NCBI GenBank assembly: GCA_036501825.1
Contig: DASXZP010000012.1
Span: 1 to 64,000 of the forward strand
Direction: 5' to 3'
Length of the DNA stretch: 64,000 nucleotides
Source: JAFECT01 sp036501825
GTDB lineage: Bacteria > Pseudomonadota > Alphaproteobacteria > Caulobacterales > Caulobacteraceae
The translations under genes and the position numbers were made by a program. The notes under the pieces are model-generated. The model ran no database searches and was not told where the DNA came from. It worked only from the letters and a program-made list of their open reading frames with translations. How positions within the stretch are numbered: position 1 is the first letter of the stretch; each line of letters begins with the position of its first letter. Below, piece after piece: positions 25,557 through 35,700 of this stretch.

Positions 25557-26623
25557 GACGTCGCCTCCAGTCCGCCGATGGCGGCCTCTTCCTTTTGACT
25601 CCGCGCGCGAAGCCGTCGCAGCAGGGCGGCGCCGATCAGCGCGAGACCCGCCACGCCGAGCAGATAGACCGCGGCCTCGGCGGCGCCGACCGTTCGGCTG
25701 TCACGCGGCAAGGCCAACCAGGCGAATTCGAACACCGTACCCGTGGCGATCACCGCCGACATCGCCGCGAGCCAGCGGCGGCTGGCGCGCACCGGGCCGA
25801 AGAACAGGGCGAACAGGGGCGCGAGCCGGCTCAACGCCACGACCCACATCACCGCGCCCCAGCCGTGACGTACGCGGCGGATGTACCAGGCCGCGCCCGG
25901 CGGCAGGTCGCCCGACCACACGATGAAATACTGCATGAAAGCGAGGTAGTTCCACAGCAGGAGCAGCACCACGAGCACGCCGCCCAGCACCTGCGGTCGT
26001 TTCAGGGGCGCCTTTCCCGCGGCGGCTTCGAGCACACAGAGCGCCAGCCCGGTGAGCAGCTGGGTGCAGATCAGGTAGAGTCCGAAGCCGGAGGAGGCGA
26101 AGTTCGGATCGATCGACTCGAGCCAGTCGACCGCGCCGGTGGTTCCCAGAAGGGTGAACAGCATCAGGCCGATCGAAGCGAGCGCCACGCTGCGCCCCTT
26201 CGGCCCGGTGAGCAGGATGGCCAGGCCGCCAAGCACCGCCCACCAGATCAAGGTGCGGCCGATGAAGAAACCTTGCGAGAGATAGGCCGCGCGAAACTCC
26301 GTCGCCTCGTGGCGGTGCGGCCACGGGTAGATGCTGGCCAGGGTGAACAGAACCGGCAGCCCCGCGATCAGCCCGATAGGCAAGAGCCGCGTATGGGCGT
26401 CGAACAGGCCCGCCAACTCCTCGCGCCAGGCGCCTGGAATGATGCGCAGCATCATCAGAAAGCCGATCGATCCGGCCGAGGCGCTGAAGGCGAGAAACGC
26501 CGCCGCCATCCACGCGCGCCACGCGGTTCCGCCGCTCGCCGCCGCCAGCACGACAGCGGCGGCGCTGAGGGCTGCGCCCGCAAGGGCGACGATCGGAACC
26601 GCGACGGGGCGATCAGCGGCCAT
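25553..26623 (-). CDS. actF: Alternative complex III quinol-binding membrane subunit ActF
   Basis: 356 aa with about ten hydrophobic segments, for example GSIGFLMMLRIIPGAWREEL and LLLLWNYLAFMQYFIVWSGD. ActF is an NrfD-type integral subunit related to ActC and lies beside it in the membrane arm of ACIII. The stop overlaps the small membrane protein gene and the start overlaps actE by 11 bases. Placement between actE and the oxidase genes agrees with known ACIII operons. Confidence 0.9.
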   Translation of the reverse strand: MAADRPVAVPIVALAGAALSAAAVVLAAASGGTAWRAWMAAAFLAFSASAGSIGFLMMLRIIPGAWREELAGLFDAHTRLLPIGLIAGLPVLFTLASIYPWPHRHEATEFRAAYLSQGFFIGRTLIWWAVLGGLAILLTGPKGRSVALASIGLMLFTLLGTTGAVDWLESIDPNFASSGFGLYLICTQLLTGLALCVLEAAAGKAPLKRPQVLGGVLVVLLLLWNYLAFMQYFIVWSGDLPPGAAWYIRRVRHGWGAVMWVVALSRLAPLFALFFGPVRASRRWLAAMSAVIATGTVFEFAWLALPRDSRTVGAAEAAVYLLGVAGLALIGAALLRRLRARSQKEEAAIGGLEATS

Positions 26624-27137
26624 GGTCCACCTTCGCCTGCTCGTCAGCGGTGAGGCTGGCCGCGGGCGCCGCCTGACTGAGCTGCAGGCTGCGGATATAG
26701 GCGACCACCGCCCAGCGGTCCGACGGCGCCAGACGATCGCCGAAGCCGTACATGACGCCGGCGCCGTCCCCGATCGCCTGAAACATCTGACGGTCGTTCA
26801 GCGCACGTTGGGCAGGCGTGTGAAAGCTCTCCGGCCTCGGAAAACCGCGGGCGACCACGATCCCCTCGCCGTAGCCCGCGCGGTCGTGGCAGGCCGCGCA
26901 GAAGATGTCGTAGCGGTCGCGGCCGCGTTGGATGAGTGCCGGCGTCATGGCGGGCGGCGTCTGCTCAGCCGCGAGCTGCGGCGCGTCTTCCTGCGCCAGG
27001 GCGCCTGCGGGCGGGGCCTGCATCACCTTGCCGTCTCGGAATAGCGTTGCCGGTTTGAACGCATCATAGCGCGGCTGGCGCGCCATCTGATCGCATCCGC
27101 CGGCGGCCAGCGCCAAAAGGAGCATCAGGCGCCTCAT
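26613..27137 (-). CDS. actE: Alternative complex III monoheme cytochrome c subunit ActE
   Basis: 174 aa from ATG 27137. A lipoprotein signal with lipobox LAAGGC puts the mature N-terminus at Cys15. The cytochrome c motif CAACH lies at residues 80-84 and a Met ligand is likely in GVMYGFGDRL. ActE is the periplasmic lipid-anchored cytochrome that can hand electrons to the oxidase. The start overlaps the actD stop (ATGA). Confidence 0.93.
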   Translation of the reverse strand: MRRLMLLLALAAGGCDQMARQPRYDAFKPATLFRDGKVMQAPPAGALAQEDAPQLAAEQTPPAMTPALIQRGRDRYDIFCAACHDRAGYGEGIVVARGFPRPESFHTPAQRALNDRQMFQAIGDGAGVMYGFGDRLAPSDRWAVVAYIRSLQLSQAAPAASLTADEQAKVDHGR

Positions 27138-27682
27138 TCCGGAACTCCGCTCAGCGGCGCTTGCGAAACCGCAACAGGCTTGAGGCCTTCGAGGAACTGT
27201 CGCGTGGCCTCGGGTTCGAAACGGGCGTCGTCCGCCATCACCGCCAGGAAGAACTTGTCGGCGCTGGCCAGTCGGAATCCCTCGACGTCGAAGATCGGGT
27301 GGTTCAGTCGCGGAAGACCGTTCAGCGCCAGCATCGAGACGATGCAAGCCAGCACCGAAAACAGCACCAGAAGCTCGAAGGTGATCAGCATGAAAGCCGG
27401 CGGCGGCGTCAGCGGCCGGCCGCCGATGTTGAGCGGAAAGTCGTAATTGACGTAAACCTGCATGCCGTAGGCGGCCAGGGCGCCCACAATCCCCCCCGCC
27501 AGCGTGATCAGCGAGATCCACCGTTCCTTGAACCCGAGCGCCTCGGACACGCCCTCCACCGGGAACGGCGAATAGGCTTCGACGCGGGTAAAGCCTTCGG
27601 CATGCGCCTGTTTGGCGGCGTTGAGCAGGGCCTCGGGACGGTCGAACTCCGCGACGAGGGCGAAGAGGCGCGGCTCAGCCAT
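27134..27682 (-). CDS. actD: Alternative complex III subunit ActD (DUF3341)
   Basis: 182 aa from ATG 27682, which lies inside the end of actC (8-base overlap). The DUF3341 pattern is clear: LFALVAEFDRPEALLNAAKQ, then EAYSPFPVEGVSEALGF, two hydrophobic segments, and the C-terminal ADKFFLAVMADDARF. ActD is a membrane-attached structural subunit without cofactors. Confidence 0.92.
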   Translation of the reverse strand: MAEPRLFALVAEFDRPEALLNAAKQAHAEGFTRVEAYSPFPVEGVSEALGFKERWISLITLAGGIVGALAAYGMQVYVNYDFPLNIGGRPLTPPPAFMLITFELLVLFSVLACIVSMLALNGLPRLNHPIFDVEGFRLASADKFFLAVMADDARFEPEATRQFLEGLKPVAVSQAPLSGVPE

Positions 27683-29033
27683 GGGCGGCCTCCTGCGTCT
27701 CAACGATAGACTCCTTGATCTCGAACGACGAGATCATCGGCAGGTAACGGATGAACAGCAGGAACGGCGTGAAGAACAGGCCGAGTGAGCCGATGTAGAG
27801 CGACCATTCCCAGAAGCTCGCGTGATAGTGCCGCCAGGACGAGACGAGATAGTCGCGGTAGAGCGTGGTGGTGAGCAGCATGTAGCGCTCGAGCCACATG
27901 CCGACAGCGACCGCGAGGCCGATGGCGAACAGCGACCACGGATTGATGCGGAAGCGCTTGAACCAGAGGAGCTGGATCGAGGCGAAATTCAACACCACCG
28001 CGCCCCAGTAGCTCCAGGCGTAACGCCCGGTCAGGCGTGAGGAAAGCGTGTTCAGGTCGAAGGGCTGGCCGGAATATAGCGCGTTGAACACCTCGGTCAC
28101 ATAGCCGTAGCTGGTCATCAGACCGGTCGCCAGGATGAACAGCCCGAGCAGATCGAGGTGCCGCTCGGTCACCAGATTCTGCAGCGCAAAGGCGTGGCGC
28201 AGCACCACCGCGATCATCGCCACCACGGCAAATCCCGAAAAGGCGGCGCCGAGGACGAAGTACGGCGGGAACACCGTCGAGTTCCAGCCGGACAGGGGTC
28301 CCGCGGCCAGCAACAGCGACACTTCCGAGTGCACCGACACCACCAGCGGCACGGCAATCGCCGCGGTCAGGCGATAGGCCTTCTGCCAGCGCGCCCAATG
28401 CCGCGACGCGCCGCGCCAGCCGAGCGCGAACAGGCCGTAGAGGATCTGCGCGCCGGGACTCTTGGCGCGATCGCGCACCGACGCCAGGTCCGGCACGATG
28501 CCGATGTACCAGAACAGCACCGAGACGATCAGATAGGTGAGAACCGCGAAGAAATCCCAGGTCAGCGGGCTGCGGAACTGCGGCCATACCCCCATGGTCG
28601 AGGGATAGGGGGCCATCCAGTAGAAGTACCAGGGCCGCCCCAGATGCAGGATCGGATAAAGCCCGGCGCAGACGACCGCGAACAGCGTCATCGCCTCGGC
28701 GAAACGGTTGAGCGAGTTGCGCCACTTCTGGCCGAGCAGCAGCAGCATGGCCGAGATCAGCGTCCCGGCATGGCCGAGGCCCAGCCACCAGATGTAGTTG
28801 GAGATCGCGATCCCCCAGTTCACCGGGATGTTGTTTCCCCAGACGCCGACGCCCTTCCAGAACAGCACGCCCGCCGAAATGAGGTAGGTCAGCAACAGCA
28901 GGACGGCGATGGCGAAACAGATCCACCAATTGCGTGTCTGCGGGTGCTGCAGCGGGATGCGGGTGATCTCGTCGGTGACCGGGCGCCAGGCCTTGGGCAG
29001 GATCCGGGGTTTGGGCGTGCGCGCGCGTGCCAT
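27675..29033 (-). CDS. actC: Alternative complex III quinol-binding membrane subunit ActC (NrfD family)
   Basis: 452 aa with ten hydrophobic segments. Typical stretches are WGIAISNYIWWLGLGHAGTL, HLGRPWYFYWMAPYPSTMGV, VHSEVSLLLAAGPLSGWNST and ERYMLLTTTLYRDYLVSSWR. ActC is the NrfD/PsrC-like subunit thought to oxidise menaquinol or ubiquinol near the periplasmic face and pass electrons to the iron-sulfur clusters of ActB. The gene begins two bases after actB. Confidence 0.95.
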   Translation of the reverse strand: MARARTPKPRILPKAWRPVTDEITRIPLQHPQTRNWWICFAIAVLLLLTYLISAGVLFWKGVGVWGNNIPVNWGIAISNYIWWLGLGHAGTLISAMLLLLGQKWRNSLNRFAEAMTLFAVVCAGLYPILHLGRPWYFYWMAPYPSTMGVWPQFRSPLTWDFFAVLTYLIVSVLFWYIGIVPDLASVRDRAKSPGAQILYGLFALGWRGASRHWARWQKAYRLTAAIAVPLVVSVHSEVSLLLAAGPLSGWNSTVFPPYFVLGAAFSGFAVVAMIAVVLRHAFALQNLVTERHLDLLGLFILATGLMTSYGYVTEVFNALYSGQPFDLNTLSSRLTGRYAWSYWGAVVLNFASIQLLWFKRFRINPWSLFAIGLAVAVGMWLERYMLLTTTLYRDYLVSSWRHYHASFWEWSLYIGSLGLFFTPFLLFIRYLPMISSFEIKESIVETQEAAHG

Positions 29034-29035
29034 GC

Positions 29036-31972
29036 TCAGGCGCCCTCCCCCTCTTCACCGTCGTCGATGCGGGCGAGATAGGTGGTTCGCGGGCGGGTGT
29101 TGACCTCTTCCAGCAGGGTGTAGTCGCGCGCGGAGCGCTTGCGGCGGCTCACCTCGCTCTCGGGATTGATCACGTCGCCGAACACGATGGCCTTGGTGGG
29201 ACAGGCCTGCTGGCAGGCGGTCTTGATCTCGCCGTCGGCGATTGGCCGGCCCTCCAGTTCCGCGGCAATGCGCGCGTCGCTGATGCGCTGGATGCAGTAG
29301 GTGCATTTCTCCATCACTCCGCGGGAGCGGACGGTGACGTTCGGGTTTCGCGCGGCCTGCAGCTCCGGCGGATCCTTGCCGGTGAAGTCGAACCAGTTGA
29401 ACCGGCGCACCTTGTACGGGCAGAAGGACGAGCAGGTGCGCGTGCCGATGCAGCGGTTGTAAACCTGAAGGTTCAGGCCGTCCGGCGAGTGGACCGTCGC
29501 CCCCACGGGGCACCCCATTTCGCAAGGCGCCTTTTCACAGTGCATGCAGGGCACCGGCTGGAAGAACAGCTTCGGATCGTCCGCCGGTCCCTCGAAATAG
29601 TGGTCGATGCGCAGCCAGTGCATGGCGCGGCCCTTGGCGACCTGGTCCTTGCCGACCATCGGAATGTTGTTCTCGGCGTCGCAGGCGGTGACGCAGGCGT
29701 TGCAGCCGATGCAGACGTCGGTATCCACCGACATGCCCCAGGAGGGACTGGAAGCGCGCCAGTCGGGATAGAGGCTCGGCTCGCGAGACGCGCTGGACGG
29801 CCCGGACCGCTCTCTTCGTGCGGCGTCCGGGGAAACCGTGCGCACGAAATCGAAGCCTTGCAGCGCCGTGTGGTCCTGGGTGCAGGCGAGCAAGCGCTTT
29901 CCGTCCACACGGGTCAACCGGGCGCCGCCGACAGCGAAGGGCGACACCGAAGTGCGCAACGGATAGCCGTCGAAGCCGTGGCCGTCGCCGAGTTGACCCG
30001 GCAGCCGCCGCCCGTAGCCCAGAAACACGGTTATGCTGTCGCGCGCCTGTCCCGGGGTCACCCAGACCGGGCCCTCGACACTGCGGCCTCCAGCCTCCAC
30101 GCGAACTATGTCGCCGCTGTCGATGCCGCTCCCAATATGGTTTGCCTCCGCGAACGCGGGGCTGACTGCGATGACGTTGTCCCAGGTCACCTTGTTCAGC
30201 GGCTTGGGCAGTTCCTGCAGCCAGGCATTGTTGGCGAAGCGTCCGTCCCACAGGGACGGATCGGGCCGGAACAGCACCTCGAGCCCCGGCGCCTCGGATG
30301 CGAAAGCCGCCGCAACGCGCGCCGCCGACACCGCCGCTTCAGCGGGCGCACTGTTCGCGATGAAACCGTCGAGCAGCGATGTACGCCAGGTTTCGTCGAA
30401 CGCCCCGCCCCACGCCCCACGCCAAGTTTGCGTCACCAGATCGTGGTCGGAGGCGCCGAGCCTGCCCTGCACGGCTTCCAGCACCGCGTGCGCAGACCGC
30501 ACGTCATAGAAGGGACGCACCAGCGGCTGCACGAGACTCACGGTCCCGTCGACGGCGCGCGCATCGGTCCAGCTCTCCAGGCAGTGCTGAATCGGAGCGC
30601 GCCAGTGGCAAAGGGCTGCGGTCTCGTCGTCGTGCAGGCCCGCGTACACGCGCACGCGCGCCCTTTCCATCGCCCGCGCAAAGCCGAGATCGGCAGGCGC
30701 GGTAAAGACCGGGTTGGCGTCGAGGATCACCAGCGTATCGACCGCGCCTCCCTGCAGGTCCCGCACCAGGGTTGCGAGCGACTGCGCGCCGTCGGGCGGC
30801 GACAGGGCGGCCGGTTCGGCGAAGGCGATCGTGCGGCCGAGCGCCCCGATGCGGGCGTTGAGCGCAACGGCCAACGCCTGCACCTCCGGCGCATGCTGGG
30901 CGCCGACGGTGACGAGGGCGCGGCCCTGGACCGCTTTCATCGCGCGCGCCGCGCGCTCGAGCCACTGCTGTTCGAGCGCCGACAGGGTCGGCATGGTCGC
31001 GCTGTCGCCCAGCGCGGAGGAAAGCGCCTGCGCCAAGGCGGGGATCCTTCCGTGCGCCGCGATCAGGCGGTCGCCGGCCACCGCGCCGGTCAGGCTCGGG
31101 GTGGGTTCCGCAACGAACAGGCGCGCCTGTCCCTGCCCGGTCTGAAAGGCGCGCCGGCGCGTGCTCCACTGCCGCGCGTTCAGGGTCTGCTGCGGGCCTG
31201 GGCCCAGCAGGTCGTCGTCGAGGCTGACGATCACCTCCGCCTGGTCGACATGCAGCCGCCGGTCCAGAGGCTTGCCGAACGCGAGCCGCGCCGCTTCGAG
31301 ACGCAGGCCGTCGTCGAAGGGTTCGAATAGATGCCAGCGCGCCTTCGGCCAGCGCTGCATCAAGTCGTTCAGCTGGCGCGCCAGTGTCGGTGAGGTCGAG
31401 GCGCCGGTCAGCAGGCGAAAGCCTTCGCCCTGCCGCGCGTTCAACCGCGCGGCGTTTTCGACCATCGCGTCGTCGAACGCGGCCCACGCCGCGGGCCGCC
31501 CCTCGAACTTCGGACCCTGGGCGCGGTTTGGATCGTAGAGACCAAGCAAGGCCGCCTGGGTAAAGGCGTCGGTCGCGCCGCCGCTTGCGGGATGCTTCGG
31601 ATTGCCTTCGAGCTTGGTTGGGCGCCCCACATGGGTCACGCCGATCACCGGCTGCGCCCAGCCGGCCATGATCACAGCGGTGGCGTAGTGTTTGGGGTTG
31701 TCCGCGGTCTCGAACTCGGGCGCGGTGACGTAGGGCATGGCGCGCACGTCGCCCTGCTGCGAACAGCCCGCGACGCCCAACAGCGCCAGCGAGGCGCCCA
31801 TCACCTTCAACAGCTCGCGCCGTCCCCGGTCGCTGAGCCCTTCGAAGGCCGCGGCGAACTCGGCCTCGATCGCCGCGTCGAGGTTTCCGTCATGCGCCTC
31901 GACGGCGCGCCAGAACCGGCGGCCGGTGCGGCTGCTGAGTCGCGAAGTGTCGATGTCCACGCGCGCCTTCAC
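29036..31972 (-). CDS. actB: Alternative complex III iron-sulfur subunit ActB (molybdopterin-like plus ferredoxin domains)
   Basis: 978 aa from GTG 31972, chosen because it overlaps the actA stop (GTGA). A Tat-like signal with RRELLKVMGASLALLGVAGC (Arg51-Arg52, lipobox Cys70) indicates export and lipid anchoring. A large molybdopterin-oxidoreductase-like domain follows, which in ACIII carries no molybdenum. The last 250 residues hold four cysteine clusters: CIGCNACVTAC, CMHCEKAPCEMGCP, CIGTRTCSSFCP and CTYCIQ...ACQQACP, for the 3Fe-4S/4Fe-4S chain. It relays electrons from quinol to the ActA hemes. Confidence 0.96.
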   Translation of the reverse strand: MKARVDIDTSRLSSRTGRRFWRAVEAHDGNLDAAIEAEFAAAFEGLSDRGRRELLKVMGASLALLGVAGCSQQGDVRAMPYVTAPEFETADNPKHYATAVIMAGWAQPVIGVTHVGRPTKLEGNPKHPASGGATDAFTQAALLGLYDPNRAQGPKFEGRPAAWAAFDDAMVENAARLNARQGEGFRLLTGASTSPTLARQLNDLMQRWPKARWHLFEPFDDGLRLEAARLAFGKPLDRRLHVDQAEVIVSLDDDLLGPGPQQTLNARQWSTRRRAFQTGQGQARLFVAEPTPSLTGAVAGDRLIAAHGRIPALAQALSSALGDSATMPTLSALEQQWLERAARAMKAVQGRALVTVGAQHAPEVQALAVALNARIGALGRTIAFAEPAALSPPDGAQSLATLVRDLQGGAVDTLVILDANPVFTAPADLGFARAMERARVRVYAGLHDDETAALCHWRAPIQHCLESWTDARAVDGTVSLVQPLVRPFYDVRSAHAVLEAVQGRLGASDHDLVTQTWRGAWGGAFDETWRTSLLDGFIANSAPAEAAVSAARVAAAFASEAPGLEVLFRPDPSLWDGRFANNAWLQELPKPLNKVTWDNVIAVSPAFAEANHIGSGIDSGDIVRVEAGGRSVEGPVWVTPGQARDSITVFLGYGRRLPGQLGDGHGFDGYPLRTSVSPFAVGGARLTRVDGKRLLACTQDHTALQGFDFVRTVSPDAARRERSGPSSASREPSLYPDWRASSPSWGMSVDTDVCIGCNACVTACDAENNIPMVGKDQVAKGRAMHWLRIDHYFEGPADDPKLFFQPVPCMHCEKAPCEMGCPVGATVHSPDGLNLQVYNRCIGTRTCSSFCPYKVRRFNWFDFTGKDPPELQAARNPNVTVRSRGVMEKCTYCIQRISDARIAAELEGRPIADGEIKTACQQACPTKAIVFGDVINPESEVSRRKRSARDYTLLEEVNTRPRTTYLARIDDGEEGEGA

Positions 31973-32634
31973 CGGTGACAGGTCTCGCAATTGATCAGGC
32001 GGGAGGGTTCGATGCCGAAGTGTTTCATCGCCTCGATCCCGTAGCGGCGATGTTCCGGGACCGAATCCCAGGCGCTCCAGTCCATGCGCGTCACCTGATC
32101 GGGCGGACGCAGCTTCGGGCCAGGATCGCGGTGGCAGTCGGTACAGAACCGCATCAGGAACGGATGCGCGCGCTGGGTCAGCGGCATCTCATCGATGCGG
32201 CCGTGGCAGGCGACGCACGGCACGCCGCGGTCGATGTGGATCGAGTGATTGAAGAAGACGTAGTTTGGAACCTCGGACACCCGGTTCCAGACCAGCGGCT
32301 TGTCCTCAGCCAGGCTGTCGCGCACCGGCGCCAGCGCCGCGGCGCCCGTCCAGAGTTGCGAATGACAGGTCATGCAGGTGTGGGTCGGCGGAAATCCCGC
32401 GTTGGCGGAGGTCTCGACGCCCGTGTGGCACATGCGACAGTCGATACCGAGGTCGCCGACGTGATGCTTGTGGCTAAAGGGCACGGGCTGGTCGACGACC
32501 ATGCCGACGCCGGTTGCGTAGTCGGAGTTCACATAGCCGGCGAACAGGAAAGCGCCGAGGGTCAGCAGAAAGACGGTCGCCAAGGTCGTCGCCCTGAGCC
32601 AGGTGTCCGCCGCGGGCGTGAAAATCTGCGCCAT
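31969..32634 (-). CDS. actA: Alternative complex III pentaheme cytochrome c subunit ActA
   Basis: 221 aa from ATG 32634; an upstream in-frame start at 32712 would only add a non-conserved tail. One N-terminal membrane anchor (TTLATVFLLTLGAFLFAGYV) is followed by five heme c motifs: CRMCH, CMTCH, CVACH, CTDCH and CETCH, the last at the extreme C-terminus. ActA is the periplasmic multiheme subunit. As first gene of the operon it should carry the promoter in the 140 bp upstream (32635-32774), where no clear motif was found. Confidence 0.95.
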   Translation of the reverse strand: MAQIFTPAADTWLRATTLATVFLLTLGAFLFAGYVNSDYATGVGMVVDQPVPFSHKHHVGDLGIDCRMCHTGVETSANAGFPPTHTCMTCHSQLWTGAAALAPVRDSLAEDKPLVWNRVSEVPNYVFFNHSIHIDRGVPCVACHGRIDEMPLTQRAHPFLMRFCTDCHRDPGPKLRPPDQVTRMDWSAWDSVPEHRRYGIEAMKHFGIEPSRLINCETCHR

Positions 32635-32774
32635 CGGCCTCCCCCGCACGCGCCAACGCCCCGCTGGCGGGGCGACGCAAGCCCAACGATTGAGAGGCGG
32701 CTTTGGGTCCACAACCGGGAGAGGCGTTGTGGACCCGCAATGGCTACGCTGGCGGCGCCGAAGGCGCGGCGCGG

Positions 32775-35700
32775 TCAGTCGTCGTTGGCGTAGTCCTCGT
32801 CGGCTTCCTTGTTTTCCTGGGCGCGACGCTTTTTCTCGGCGTCCGACGCCGTGTCGAGGCTCGTGCGCAGCACCGGCTGATGCTTGGCCGACTGCGCCTG
32901 GTTGAAGACGGCGACATCGCCGGACATCAGGGCCGCGTAGTGGGTGTCGGCGGTGGCGAGTTGACCCTCGACCCAGGCCAGTTCCTTCGGCTGCGCGGTG
33001 GTGGGACCGTGTTCAGCGCCGCCCGCAACGTCGCCGGCGCCCTGCCCGATCTCGGCGTTCAGCCACAGCAGGTTGAAGTAAACCTTGTAGGCCGAGATGT
33101 AATATTTGTCGTCGGAGGGAGCGAGGTCCTTGGAGAACATCTCGTTCTCCACCGCGTGCAGTTTTTCGTCCATGGCGGCGTAGGCCGCCAGCTGCGTCGC
33201 GTCGCTGGTCTTTGCGCGCCACGTTTCGATCTGATGGCGCATCTGCTCCAGCAGATTGATCTTCGCGGCGACGTGATCGACGTCGGCGGCGATGCGCAGT
33301 TGCAGGTCGGTCTGCGCCTTCAGGTCCGTGGCGGAGCCCGGGCTGTGCGGGTCGAGCAGAATGTCGAGCGGCGCCGTCTGCGTCGCGCCGTCCACGGTCA
33401 GGCGCACGGTGAAATGCCCCGGCGCCACCATGGGTCCGCGCTGGTGCGTAGACATCCCCCAGTGGGTCACCGGCCGTGAATCCTTGCCTTTGAACCGCGC
33501 TTCTTCCCAGATGTGCGGGTCTTCCGGCGGAAGGGTGCGCAGGATGACCGTGTGCAGATCTTCGTAGCGGAGGTCCCACTTCACCCGGTTCAGACCCGGG
33601 CGCGCCGGCTGGGTCAGGGTGCGGATCACCTGGCCCGCACTGTTAATAATCTCGACCTTGGCCGCGGCGCCCGGCGTGCCCTTCAGTTCGAAATCGACGA
33701 AGGCGTTCTCGCCGCGATTGAAGCGCCAGGTCGGACGCGGGTCGAACAGGCGCGCGCTTGCGGTCGTGGGTTTCAGCGCCTGCTGTTCGAGCGGGGTGAT
33801 GTCGTCGAGCACGTAAAAGCCGCGGCCGTAGGTCGACACGACGAGGTCGTGAAAGCGCTTCTGCACCACGGTCCAGGTCACCGGCGCCGGAGGCAGGCCT
33901 TCCTTGAACTGGGTCCAGCGCGCGCCGTCGTCGAGCGAATAGAACAGCGCATGCCCCGTGCCCGCGAACAAGAGGCCGCGCACGTTCGGGTCCTCCGACA
34001 CGTTGCGAACATAGGCGAGCTCGCCCTTGGGCAGGCCGCCGGAGATACGCGTCCAGGTCTTTCCGAGGTCCGCGGTCTTGTAGATGTACGGATCGCGATC
34101 GTCGGTCAGGTGCGCGTCCACGCTGAGGTAGGCCGTATTCGGATCGAAGTGCGACGGCTCGATCGAGGTGACCGCGCCCCACTTCGGCATGTCCTTGGGC
34201 GTGACGTCGGTCCAGTCGCCGCCGCCGCGGGTGGTGTACCAGACCTTGCCGTCGTTGGTGCCGGCCCAGACCAGGCCCCGCTTGACCTGCGAGGGCGCGA
34301 TGGCGAACACGACCTCGCCGTAGAACTGGCCGAGGTTGTCGCCGATCAGGCCGCCGGAAGAGACCACGTGGCTGGGATCGCGCGTCGACAGGTCGGGGCT
34401 CACCTCGCTCCAGGTCTGGCCCGCATCGGTAGTCTTCAGCACCATCTGGCAGCCGAAATACATGGTGTTCGGCTGGAACGGATCGGCCGCCAGCGGCGGG
34501 GTCCAGTGGCAGCGATAGCGCACCTGATCCGGCTGGGAATCCAGCGTGTGAATCCACGGCGGCACCGAACGCGCCAGCTTGGTGCGGTTATCCCACCGCG
34601 TCACCTCGCCTCCGTAGCAGGACGACCAGACGATGTTGGCGTCGCGCGGATCCGGAATCGTAAAGCCTGACTCGCAACCCCCCAGCGCATGCTGCCAGCC
34701 GCCATCACGGCCGATCGGATAGACCGGCGCCCGCATGGTGCTGTCGTCCTGCATGTTGCCGTAGATGTCGTAGGGAATCTGATCGTCGACCGCGACGTGA
34801 TACATCTGGCCGATCGGCAGGGCGGAATAGCGGAAGCCCTTGCCGCCCACCGTGGTGATGCCGAGGCCGCCGTCGAAACTGATGGCGAAGCGCTGGGGAT
34901 CCTTCGGATCCATCCAGATGTCGTGGTTGTCGCCGCCCCAGTGCACTTCCGGGAAGGTCTTGCCGCCGTCGGTGGAGACGTGGAAGCCGGAGTTGGCGAT
35001 CAGCACCTTGTCCTTGTCGCCGGGCGACACTGCGATGCGAATGTAATAGCCGGCGCGACCGATCAGGGTGCGATCCCAACTGCTCACCGCCCAGGTCTCG
35101 CCGCCGTCATCCGAACGCCAGACGGAACCCTGGTTCGCGGTCTGAATCAGCGCGTAGACGCGTTTGGAATCCGTCGGCGCCACCGCGACGTCGATCTTGC
35201 CGACCGGCGAGTTGGGCAGGCCGTGGCCCTCGAGCCGCTTCCAGCTCTCGCCTCCGTCGTGGGAGACATAGAGCGCGCTGCCCGGACCGCCGGACAGTTC
35301 CGCCCACGGGTGCATCTCGACCTGCCACATGCCCGCGAACAGCGTCTTGCTGTCGTGCGGGTCCATGGCGAGGCCGGAGCAACCGGTGTTGGCGTCGGCG
35401 AACAGCACGTGGGTCCAGTGCTCGCCGCCGTCGGTGGTCTTGTAGACGCCGCGCTCCTGCTGCGGCGCGGTCATGCGGCCGAGCGCGCAGACGAAGACGA
35501 TTTTCGGATCGGCGGGATCGATGACGATGTGCCCGATACGACCCGCGTCGGGCAGGCCCATGTGCTTCCAGGTCTTGCCCGCGTCGCCCGAGCGGTAGAC
35601 GCCGTCGCCGCCCACGTCGATGTCGCGGATGGCCCAGGCCTCCCCGGTGCCGGCCCAGACAATGTTCGGATCGGACGGCGCAACCGCGAGTGCGCCGATG

